Shown here: one piece after another, positions 12,301 to 24,800 of the stretch
Position numbering within the stretch: the stretch's first letter is position 1
Layout: every line of letters starts with the position of its first letter
From: Rachycentron canadum
Lineage: Eukaryota > Chordata > Actinopteri > Carangiformes > Rachycentridae
Length of the DNA stretch: 64,000 bases
Assembly: GCA_038496675.1 (NCBI GenBank)
Contig: CM076651.1
Span: forward strand, 22,854,700 to 22,918,699
Direction of reading: 5' to 3'
The notes under the pieces: generated by a model
Seen by the model: the letters and a program-made list of their open reading frames with translations, nothing else
Told to the model about the DNA's origin: nothing
The model's database searches: none
Position numbers and translations under genes: made by a program

Positions 12301-15300
12301 ATCGCTCAGTGAGACCAAAGCCCATCAAGTGATGCAACAGAAAGCTATGTCCTTAATCCAGTTCAACCAGCGACAGCTCTCCCGCATCTACCCTTCCTCT
12401 TACCGTGTGGACTCGTCCAACTTCAACCCCCAGCCCTTTTGGAACACGGGCTGCCAGCTTGGTAGGAGCTTAACCCAGCCCTCCATATTCAAAATGGTCA
12501 GATATGTCAGTCAGCTGATGTGTTACTGACCCTTTTTCTCCCCTGCTTTGATTTTAGTTGCACTCAACTACCAGTCAGAGGGCCGGGTCCTGCAGCTCAA
12601 CAGAGCAAAGTTCTACAGCAATGGCAACTGTGGCTATATACTGAAGCCTGTCTGCATGTGTGAAGGTTAGCACATTAATCGTATATTTATTTATTGTTTT
12701 TTATTTTCAGCGCAGGCCTCAGGAATATTTTCAAGGAATTCCCTGGTCATGTTTTAAGATAGAATTACACATAATCTATGATTGTGATCCCAATCTACTG
12801 TCAATATGGATCATTATTTGTACTTTGTTATAGCAGCTGGTTCAGCAGTTGGTTGATCTACTTCAGTCATTCTGCTTAGGCAGCAGCGTAACCTGCTGTA
12901 TGTGTACATGTCTACAATGGCTCCAATTAGAATTAATCTAAACACAGCAGCCGGGTGAACCTGCTAATTTTCTCTCTCTCATAGCACAGACACAGATCTT
13001 TCACCTGTCCAGTTTGGCACTGTTAAACCCAAAACCCCACAGCTACACCTTCACAGTGAACTTCACCCCCAAAATAAATGATTAATACACACAATCACCA
13101 ATCAAAGAGCCTTAGACGGAGGCTCCAGCACTTTGAGGGGGCACCAATCCAGGGATGAGACTGAAAGGTCTGTTTTACCAGTTTGCACAGCAGCTAGAAG
13201 CTCTCTCTTTCCACTGTCTGTGTGTGTGTGTGTTCACACAGTGCCTCTCTCAGTGCAGACAGCCACAGGTGATTAATTTTAAGGTAATTGGTGCCTAGAA
13301 GCATTGATTCTAATTTACTTGTCATGTATTTTTACTGAAAATTTGCCATAATGACAATCAAAATAAGGGCTTCCCTAATATATATCATGTAAGTCATGTA
13401 GGGCCTTTAGATATGATAATACTGGCAATGTTAAAGGTTACCATGAAAAGGGATTCATTTTTTAAATTTTGGTAGAGAGGGCTCACAAACAAGGTACATT
13501 CTTTCTACCTCTTGCAGGTGCTTTTAACCCCAACACAGAGGACCCTCTGCCAGGTCAGATGAAGAAACAGCTGGTGTTGAAGATCATCAGTGGACAACAG
13601 CTGCCCAAACCCAAAGACTCTATGTTAGGAGACAGGGGAGAGGTAGGACACTCTTTTTTTTTATGTCAATTAAACATACAATAAAATACATACGCACCAA
13701 AAAAGAATATGTTGGGACAAATATTGTAATATACGTTTCACATGGCATATGTTTATGAAAGATGACCCCAATTCCACCACTCAGCCAAACTGCTTTAGTT
13801 TAATTACTGAATATATATAATAATAATATGTCTGCGTTGAAGAAAGCTGCCATGCAAATCACATCCCTGTTTTTTCTTTTTCTGTTTAAAAAATGTATAT
13901 CTATGGAAATTATGAACAAGAGCTTCTGAGTAAATCCAATTATTTTAAAAACACGTTTTGTTGTTTTATTTCCTTGTGTGACAGTTCTGGACATGCATTT
14001 CCACTGTGACAATATGTAAAAAATATTTAAAGCATTTAAAGTCTCCAGTCAGTGATGTGGTGCTTGTTGAAGATCATCTCTCTTTCACCTGCATTATCTG
14101 CAGGTCTAACCCAGTGCTACAGCACAGAGGGCCACAACTGTAGCCCCTTTTTCAAGTCCAAAAATGACCTACTAACATCAGACTTTTATCGGTAATGGAA
14201 AAGGCTATGATCAGCACACACCCGGGTCAAATGACTCAAATGATGGTAGGCGTGGGTATTTTTCAGCTCTGGCTGTGATCAGCATTAATGTAAACACCTG
14301 TAATTTTCACTCCTTCTACTGCTGTAACATCTCTCAGAGAACAGACACTGTAAATAGACCTTTAACCTGCAGCATGGTGCTTTTAAACCACAGCAGCTAC
14401 ATCGAGCAAGAGTGAGCTGCAGTCATGAAGTTTTGAAATGACGCAATCTCCAATCTAAGAAGCAGCAACTCCTTTACAGGAGGAATAAGCCATGCATCTG
14501 ATGTTTCAACTGTTTATAAAGTAATAACAGCTCACCCTTCCTTCACTGAGTCTGTCTGTGTGCTCAAGTGTATTTGAGATGACACCACTCCTCAGTTGTG
14601 TGTGTCCTGATTGTGAACAGAAAGACAAACTTGACTAGCAGAGGAGGAGGGCTCAATCAGCTTTTATCAGCAGGTTCATCTGCCTTTAAAAAAGCTGTGT
14701 ATACCCACCAATTTTTGTGGAAAAGGGGTATATATAGCCAATCACATAACTGTTTGGAGAACTCATCGAGATTGTTTTTACATGCTTGAAAAAGTTCTCC
14801 AAACAGTTATGTGATTGCATGATGGTACCCACTTGTTCAAGGAGTCATGCAAAGTGTCCACATATATGCCATAACTTCTGTGATGCTGTTAGTCAGGTGT
14901 ATTCTCACCTCTAGATGATACATTGTTGAACATCCTCTGCATAGTTTGGCAGTCTGTATGATATGGTTGTTGGGTCGGTCAGAAGAATGTCCACCCAGTC
15001 AGCTTGGTCACCATGGACAATCAAGCCCTGTACCAGTTTGCTGGATCCATCACCATACACTGTGCCAAACAATCTGATGTCCCAGCACCCAATTTTTCAG
15101 CTTATTTGGTATGGCCTCCTTGTCCTGACAACATTATTCTCACACCAAATTTCTTCCAAACTTGGCCTTCAACAATGTATTGTCAACAATTACATTTTGA
15201 TGTACTAGCTAGCAGCTAGCCTACAATACACTACAATAATACAAAATGCACCCCATTATTTGGCCAAATATGTTAACATGAATATGAATATGTGAAGAAA

Positions 15301-15781
15301 AAAGGTACATAGCAGTGTGTCAACTTGACAACTTCATAGACAAACTGCACAAAGCAGGAAGTAATGAAGTGTGACCGGCGAAAGTGTACTGAAACCTGGT
15401 GGTGGTGTGTAATGTCCTCCTGTCAGATCATTGATCCCTTTGTGGAGGTGGAAATCATTGGCCTCCCAGTCGACTGCTGCAAGGAGCAGACCAGAGTGGT
15501 GGATGACAATGGTGAGTTGATGGAAGGGTGAATTGTTCCACTTCATTTGTCTATACATATTAATGAAACCATTTCTTACTTCACCAAGAGATACTGTTTT
15601 TCTTAGGCAAAATGGATCCAGATAACTTAACCTTTGCAGTGATACTCCAACTGCTAACTGTTCCTCAGTGGTGTTCTCTTACATGTTCTGGTGTTTGCTG
15701 TGGTTTACCTGTATGTGATTAGTGTATGTATGTGCTGATTGGCGCAATGCATTGCTTGAATGTGATACTATAGTACTATTC

Positions 15782-15829
<48 letters not shown>

Positions 15830-18800
15830 GTCTGTATGGTTTCTGATCTATAATCGATGAGCTCAGCTTCAGGAGACATGCATAGCTAGCACCTCTCAGT
15901 CAGTGCACAAACACACGCACACACTGAATAATTGATGACTGCTGAGCTCGCTCTCTAACTTTGTCCTGGACAACCCATTCTGTCTGTCCTCTGTGTCTAT
16001 CACTCTCTCGCTTCTTGTTATTTGCTTGTCACACTGTTTATTCTGCCTCCTCTTAATTTTCGCTATTACTCTGTCCTCTCTCCCCATGCTCTCTCTTCCC
16101 TTGCCCCGCTCCCCTCCATTGTAGGTTTCAACCCAATGTGGGAGGAGACTCTGGTGTTTACAGTTCACATGCCAGAGCTTGCCCTGGTGCGTTTCCTTGT
16201 GTGGGACCATGACCCCATTGGCCAAGACTTCATCGGCCAACGCACCATTGCCTTCAACAGTATGATGCCAGGTAAGACGCGCTGAATCACCTGCTTTTAC
16301 ATGGAACTGATGGACACAGATCAGGTCTCTCTTGTGACCTGTACAAGCCTTGTTTTTTGTTTCTTGTGTTTTACTGATATAATTCCCATAGATATGAAAA
16401 TTTTGTTTACTGAGCATAAAAGAAAAATAAGGGTAAGTTGAAGGTTTATTTAAAAAATATTTATTTTAAAATCGGTTGAATCTCAGAAACTCCTGGAATA
16501 ATTCCTGATTGTTTGTTTTCACAAATGAACAGAACCAATTAGCACTTTGGAAAATGTGTTCATTTTTATTCGTTGAAAGAATGAGATGAGAAGATGGTCA
16601 TTTGTCTCATGTTAGTCAAATACACTGCTGGAGTAAGATTATGACTTAACATAGCTTGCTACATAGCTTAGACAAAGACTGGAAGAAGAGGGAAACAGCA
16701 GCCTTTGCACCAACCAGTTCTTCATATAGCCAGATGGCCTGCTTTGTCTGTCATATTTCAATGTTTAAACCAAATTAATGTTCAACATGTTCAAATTGGA
16801 ATGAAGGTACTTTTGGATTTTGTGTATGAAAATCTCCCAAATTGATGTTTGACTCTATTGGTATGGTCTGAACCTGTCTGCTGCTCTGATATATTTATCT
16901 CATAGAAATTCTTTTTACAATGACATGGCCCCTGTGCACAAACTAGTAAAAATGTAAAGCTCAATAAATAGACATATTTACCAAATACTGGTAGGGGTAA
17001 CATACTGGTATATTCCCACTATTAAGGGACTCACAACCCATGCTAATATGTTTTAGTCTGAAAATTAGCAAATTTGACAAAACATATAAACAGAATAGCA
17101 GAGGGCTAAGTATGAAGCCCTGAGGGACACCATATTTAAAAGTATTAAGATTACATTTTATTCACTGTTTGTTAGGGTCTGTACCAATTGAGTGCTGCAT
17201 TACAGACGCTACTATTCATACTAAATTATTCAGTAAAATCTGGTCTGATTGACGGTATGGCTAGAAGTAGAACTTCAATCTTTGGTGTTGTTTGGGCCCC
17301 ACATACTATGTGTCTATAATGTGTTTGTGTTTGTAGGTTATCGCCACGTGTACTTGGAAGGTATGGAGGAAGCTTCCATCTTTGTTCATGTAGCTGTAAA
17401 TGACATCACTGGTAAGGTAGGTACTACTGTGGAGCTGTAAACATGTCACAAATATGTACTAACGTTGAATTTTAAAACATTAGTGTATGTCCAGTTCATG
17501 AGACTGTTTATGTAGAATCATAATGCATTAAGGGTCTGTTAACTAACTCAATACGATAACACATATCATAAATGTAAATTTATTTAAGAAAAAAAAGTAT
17601 TAGTTGTCTGAGAAACTGGAGACGAGACACATTGTATCTGATCTAAAATTGGTGAATAATTGTATAGTAGTAATATTTGTGATTTTTACACAAATAATAA
17701 ACAAAAAATATATGTAAACAAAGGGCAACTACAGACACCTTTCAGTACTGATGCCAAGCATCACTTTAATCCAGGACTATTACTCTGCCCTAGTATCCTT
17801 TTAGGTCTGAATTTCTTAGTTCCAGTGAAGGGAAATATTTCTCAAGAAAAGAATGATATTTTAGATTATATATTGCTTCTAGGTTCGTGTCAGTAGTTTG
17901 GTCTTTGGCCTTCTTCTGTTTATTATGACAGCACGGCCATGTACAAAGCCAGCTCCATAAAGACATTTTTTCTCACATCCAGCACTTTCAGGATGCACTG
18001 ACTGTGAGACCCCACGGCCCAGCATCCTATTATATTGTATTCATGTTATAACACAACACAATTATAATACATGACTGCCCAAAGCCTTATTGGAAAATAG
18101 GCTTTGCTTCACTTCTGAATAAATATGAAACCCTTATTCTGCAAAATGAAAATGATGCTGTGGTAATTATTGTTCACAAGAATATAAGTCTATACTGACT
18201 GTGTAATATTGCTGTTATTTCTGTTTCAAAATATTTGTGGTCATAAATAATGTAGTTGTTTCTATCACCACTCAAGCTTTGGTTTTGTCTCTTTGATCTT
18301 TTGGTTTCAATGCACTCAGCTGTCTCCAGACATGTTGTAGATGACCACTCTGTTCTTCATTGTCCTTACTTTGAACTTCCTCTTTCTCAGCTGTGCCTCC
18401 TGTTGTGACTCTCTCTTATAACCCACCCATTCTTTCTTCCATCCTCCCACCTCTCTGATTTTCGCTTTCTTCCTGTGTCTGTTTGTGATTTCAGTGGACC
18501 CCTCTTTTTCCAAATGCTCCATTTAGAGGCAAGAAATTTTTAGGAGCCCTGAAGCTGCCACTCAAAACACAGGTGTAGTGAGACCCAGTCGGCATCTTGC
18601 ATGAGCCACACGCTCCACCCTCTTTGCCACCTAAGTGACCCCCCACCACCACCCTTACACACACACCCCTCTTGTCAGCCAACTGTAAGCATTAAAATGA
18701 TAAGGCCAACTCATGTCTCACATGAGTTATGATGGCTTGAATTACCTGCATCTTCATTGACCCCCCTACGTAGATCCAATGTCATCAACCGGCTCAGTGA

Positions 18801-21800
18801 AAGAGCTGTCGAGAGATGAAAATCAGTAACTCTGCCAGGCTGCAGTGACATCTTTTTCCCGTACCGCAGGGGTATACAATGTCAGTGGCCTGTTTTTTTT
18901 TTTTTTTATTTATATACATTGAATTGCTGTGCCAAGTAATGTACTAGGCATTTGCTGTATTTTGAAAAATGTATGCTTGAAGCATAGTAGGGTGCCTTTT
19001 TTGGCCCACTGCCTGGCAACATCCATTGTAGCTGTAGATATATTATTTTGTGGGTGAGGGATACTTGCTTGGAAATGGCTCCAAAACCCCAAATTGTCTG
19101 TGTCTCTAGCTGCGTGGCTCTAGATAAGGAGATCCATCAGTCACTCAAGTCCCTTTTTCCCATGGTCAAAAACCTGCTAAAACCTATTAACATCTGGCTT
19201 TTGCAGCAATGGAAAAGGCTGCAGTCACTATTCAGACCCAGGTCAAATGACTCTGCAGTAGAGACGGGTATTCAGCGCTCATCAGCATTGATGTAAACAC
19301 AACACCCGGTTGAATGTGCTAATTTTGGCCTGTTTTCTTGCTGTAACATCTTTCAGAGCACAGACACTGTAAACAGACCTTTCACCTGTCCAGCACCATC
19401 TTTTATACCAGGAACACCACAGATACACTGAACAAAAGAGTGAGCTAAAGACATGAAGTTTTCAAAAAACACCATCTCCTCACACAGGCTTTGACATTTT
19501 TACAGGAGAAAGAACCCAGGGAAGAGACAGAGCCATTATACTTGCACAGCGGCTAGCAGCTCACTCCTCCTCTCTTGTATCTGTGTGGGTGTCTGTACCT
19601 GCATGTGTATCTGAACAGAAAGGCAAACTCAAGTGGCAGTAGAAAAGGGGTCAGTCAGTTTTTATTAGCAGGTTCACCGGCATTTAAAAAACCTGTGTAT
19701 ACCCACTAATTTTGCTGGGATGTTGATATTGGTCCAACATGTAAATCCAGAGTCAAATACTTTTTTTCAGGCCAAAGGCAGCTTAGACAGCAGAACATGA
19801 TTTGTTGAGTTTCACCTTTTGACAGCTTAACAATCATCATGTGCAGTTCAACCCACATTTCTTCTTTTTCACTCAGACAGACTCTTTTCTTTGTTGTCTT
19901 GTGTTTTTGTCTGTACTGTTACTTTCAATTCAACAGATGTTCAGTCAGCCACAGCGGTTAGACTCTTTGGATCTACTACTTTCAAATAAATCATAGCAAT
20001 GGTTGTAGGTAATATGACATGATACCTTGTCCCACTAAAGCTCCATATTGACATTTCTGTCAAAGTGAGTTTAACAGTCATCAGTGTCATTGTCTGAATG
20101 TTCTCATCACTGTTTGTGACTTTATCACAGCAAAAGCCTATTTATCATTACATTTATCAGTATAATCTGTGAAAGTAAAACTTTTCTACTTACATCTTTA
20201 TATTGGCTATACACAAAAAAATAGCTCTTGGTGTTATACAAAACACCTTAAGTCAAGCTTGCCCTTTAAGAGTGGGAGAACCCAGCGAACACCCTTAATG
20301 ATAAGTTGATTCTACATTAGAGATTTGATCTGCAGTCAATTTATGGTTTGTCTATACCTGAATCTCTCCAATTTCTACAGCTTTGCTCCTCCCGCTCCTT
20401 CATTATTAGTGGTAGTCAAGAATATTTTTTCTTAATTCTTTTTTCCTTTAAATTAGTTATTGTAGTGTGACAAAAAAAAATTACACATAAGGTGACATAG
20501 AAGATAAGCACTAACAAATAAGATTGACAAAAGGCAAACATATGGGCATTGCTATGAGGCTGTTATATTGATGCATGTGGTGAAAAATGAGAAGAGATAG
20601 GGAAATTTGATTTGGTTGAGGGTGGGTGTGTGGGCGGACAGGCAGACTAGGCCACTGCGCAGAGCAAGTGACATGATTCCCCCCCTCCACCGGGGGACAA
20701 CTGGGTCAGTGTAGCACTGGCCCTCCCTCAATAGGTGAGGTTCACTAAGTTTAAACGTCTGCTGAACAGTTCTCTTCAAAACAATAGGAGGATAAAATAG
20801 CATCACACTCATTTAATTTTACCGGCTTCACAAAAAGTGATAACATGAAATCACAAGCTCATGCCAGCAAACAAAAAACTAAGAAAACCTTTTAAGAGAT
20901 TCACCCATGGTAACTCCCTCAGCTAAGGAGAAATTAAACTTTAACTGTTATACTTAAGTAGAATACCTAAGCAGTGTACTACAAGAGCCCCTGGGTTCTC
21001 CCTTCATCTGAAAGTCATTATTTAACCTACATTATAATCAGTACAGTTTATGTACAACTTCTAACTAATTTCTGCAGTGTTGTAGTTGTCACTGCAGACA
21101 AAATTGCAAATGTTCAGTTCCTGCACACATTTAGTTGTAGAGATGCACGGCCTCAGGTGCTTTGTGCATTAAACTTTGACAGGTACCTTTAAGCATATTT
21201 TTTCTGACTAACCTTGAACCCTGAGACCACAGCTGTGTACAAATGTAGAGGCTAACACTTTGAATCCAGATGGAATTCAAAGGTAGTCAGCATGGATTAC
21301 AGCAATGATCACGTTAAAGATTGTGTGATGTTACAGGAGAGTTCTTGAGTATATTAATGGGATTTGCTACTTTTAAAGCATGCTCACTGTACAAAAACTT
21401 GTGTCTATTACATATAGATTTCTTGCACAACCTTTCTGTGATTTATTCATTGTGTGTTTGACAATGATATTGTCTTGTATTTTTGTCAGGCCAGAGCAGC
21501 CAGCGGCATAAAAGGGCTGTTTCACAGAAACCCAAAGCAGGCTTCCCTGGACAGCCATGCTGCTGCACAGCACGGCCGTAAGCACCCTTTTGGTGCCCAC
21601 CTTCTGCGCCGCACTGCCAGCGCACCCACCAAAAGCCAGCCCAAAATCAAGAAGGGCTTCCCAGAGATCACCATTGACACCAAAGACTACAGCTCAGAGG
21701 GTGCTAGTGAGGAGCGAGAGTCTGAAGACAGGGACAAGGCCTCTGCTGCCACCTCTCACCAGCCCACTTCACCACAACATCGCACTGGGGATTCACTGGC

Positions 21801-24800
21801 AGCATCTCACCAAGCCAAGGGGCTCTGGGACCGTCCTGACACTAATGGGGCTTTTCACCCCGAGGAGGGTAAAGGTAAGAGCCCACTTTTTGCTAAGCGA
21901 CAACCCATGAGTGAGCCTCTGAAACGGGCCAGTCGGCTCCGCTTTCATGACCCGCTGGACATGAAGCCAGGGGTGTTTGCCCGTGTTGCACTTAACAGCT
22001 CAGGCAGGGTGGGGATGTCGTCCAACTGTATCACATGTGTGATCGGCTCAAAGGAGAGTCCAGAGGCTGAAAGAAAGGTTGAGGAAAGGCAGGCATGCAA
22101 GTCCAAAAGGGCAGCTGGGAAAAGACGAGAGAGAGGAAGTTGCTCCTCTTCAACCAAGAGACAAGTTCAGGCAGAGCCTTTGTCCAAGCCCCAGCCCATA
22201 GCTGCCCAGCCAGACTTACAGAAGTCTCCTTCCAAACTCAATTCCTGCTCAGAGGGCCAGTTTCAGCACTTGCCCCAGGCTCTCCACCAACCTATTCCCT
22301 TCCCCAGGTCCAAAGGCAGGCAAACTCTGGGTACCCAGCATGTCCGACCTCAGCCTCACACATCACAGAGAAACCCGCGGTCATGCAGTGTTCCCCGTAG
22401 ACTGTTCCCCAACACTGTAACACCAGGGCTGAGCCTCACACCAGACTGCAGGACCAACCTCCGTTGGCAGCAGGCAACACCCCCCAAGTATGGTGCTGTT
22501 TGTGGCACAGTGCCCACCCCATTCACAAACAGTAATGCAACTGAAGGTCTCTCACTTAGTGACAGCAGCAGCTGCGACAGCTTCCGCAGCCTGAGCAGCT
22601 TGGACTCGCCTCCAATGCTTCCTCCATGCTCTGTCCTTGACAGCCGCAAGAGGGCTGTAGGCACCCTGCAGCGTGAGATGAATGCCCTGTTTGCTCAGAA
22701 AATGGAAGAATTGCGCCACAAGTCACCTATGTTCTTTGCTGGTAAGATGTACCCGAGGCAGCCTTAGCACTAACCCAGTAGCTGCTGTGTTGTGGCTGTA
22801 GTACACTATTTACATACTGTAGACTTCCATGTAGCCTCCATACAAGCCCAGACTAGCACCTTGACATCCCATGTGTCCCTAATAGTTTGAGGTCAAATCT
22901 TAAGCTGAACTTTCTTTGCATCATCACCAAGAGTTCAATATTAGGTTTTGTCATTTTCTTGTCTTGTCATTCATTGATTGATTCCAATTTTGCCTCTTTT
23001 TGCCTTAAAATACTGAACCCAACACTACCCATGTGCTGGGCAGATGAGAGAAGTGGTAAGTTTTAACCTAAAATGAATAAAACTGTGATATTCTCCCCCT
23101 TTTAGTCCATATTTCACCAGCCTCAGATCTTAGCAGAGCTAACAGCTGTGACTTTTTATACATTTATATGTTTTTGATTAGAAACGATAACATGTGGACA
23201 AGCTGTGGGTTAGATGTGGACAAGCATGATCTGTTAATTGAGAGCTGCAGATGAGAAATCCCCCTTAGATGGTCTGAACTTTATTTTTATTTATCTTTAT
23301 AACTTTATTTATGAATCGGTTGGTTAAGGGTTAAGCTGTTAATTATGAGCATTTACAATATCTAATCTATACTAATCACTAGTCTGCCCCTTTTCTCACA
23401 ATACCAGACTTATTGACCTCTTTTAGGACTTTATAGGAGTATTTTATTATATTAAAATAAAGTAATTCTCAAAATATTTCAACATGAACACTAATTCAGT
23501 ATTACTGGTGATATTATAGTTATAGTTACTCCTCCAATATTTTGTCAAACCGAAAGTCAGTATAAGACAGTCAAATCCACCATTGCAAACTGCAGCTTCC
23601 AACAAACCCAAGAGATGTAGGTTTACATTTAGTCCTGGTCTTAAGTATTTAGAACACAAGACCTATAAAATCTGGCTATTGTCTGGAAGTCACTGGATGT
23701 ACACATCTGTGTTCATTCAGATAACAACCCCCTCTTCCTCCCTCACATGACAGATTTCATTGAGTTCCTGCTGTACACCAGCTGTGCTACTGGTTCAGGC
23801 CATCACAGCTGTCTGTGTTTTTCCTCCCAAGTATGTTCAGGGAGTTGAATTTAAGTTTTATTGCCTCCCAATAGCTCATGTGTGCCGACATCTGTTAGTC
23901 TTATGATGCTGGCAGTAGTACACTTGTTGGTAAGTCGTGATAATTCAGCAGCTTTACCTCTTGTCTTTCTTTTCAAAATAAAACAAATGCTTTGTGTGTT
24001 GATTTGAAGATGAATAAGATGCCTTCTCTGTCCTGTAAACTGTTTCCTTGATTTCATTTGTCCTCCTCTCTCCAGTTTTGCTAAACTCCTTTTTCCTCTC
24101 TGTCCCTTTTGCATGCTTTCTCTGTTCCTAGTGCAGAATTGAGGGGATGACCAGAGCCAGGTAAACTGTGGACTGCATGAATGCAAGTTTAAGTACATTT
24201 GTTACATGTGTGGGTGCTGGTTAAAATCCATATTATTCTTCATTTTTACATATTCACATATTCCTAAAATGACAATCATGGAAATAATGAGGGTACCATG
24301 CCGGCTTAGTCTCCTAACATCACTGAATAAGATGCAAGTCCAGAAAAAGCAACTGGAAAACACAGTTCATCAAAGTTTTAAGTGTTCACAGAATGACTTT
24401 TCACTGTTACAGTCTATAAAAGTGTTAAGAGCCTTAAAGGATAGTTCTCATTTGTTACAACCCAAGTCTCACAGGTCAGTCTGTAAGTATTTGGATAGTT
24501 GCACATTATTTGTTCTCTAGGTTCAGCACATTTAATCTTAAATCAAATGTGTGAGAATTTGAGAATTCTCATTTGAGAAGGTTTCCATCAGTATAGAGGA
24601 AACAGTGCTCTTTTGACACACAAGGCCCAGTCTACCTACCAAGGTGCATGATTTAAGATTGAAGCAGTTGTCATTTTCCTGTCCACCACCCAAGTTGTTT
24701 CAATAGCAAATACACTTGTGTCCATGAGCACACATAGGCGTGTTGGTCCTAAAATGAGTCACTTGGTCAGGTCCGTTGTTGGTGCATTATCTTGAGATAG

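Larger units (their letters stand above)
13643..15426 (+). other. plch2 intron (1.8 kb)
   Basis: Mostly a full-length copy of dispersed repeat A (about 14050-14735) and an adjoining 25-bp perfect inverted repeat (14739-14817). The rest is AT-rich with no exon. Confidence 0.6.
17417..21489 (+). other. plch2 intron (4.1 kb) with cassette exon
   Basis: Apart from the cassette exon at 18495-18572 and a long copy of repeat A (about 19200-19720), no coding or RNA feature was seen. Poly-T at 18893-18907. Confidence 0.6.

Noticed and set aside
14739..14817. microRNA gene
   Set aside because: The stem is perfect and the loop long, unlike typical animal precursors, and no expression evidence can be seen; kept only as a structure.
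21557..22664. ORFs overlapping the large tail exon in other frames
   Set aside because: Shadows of the plch2 exon, which alone has matching phases and family blocks.
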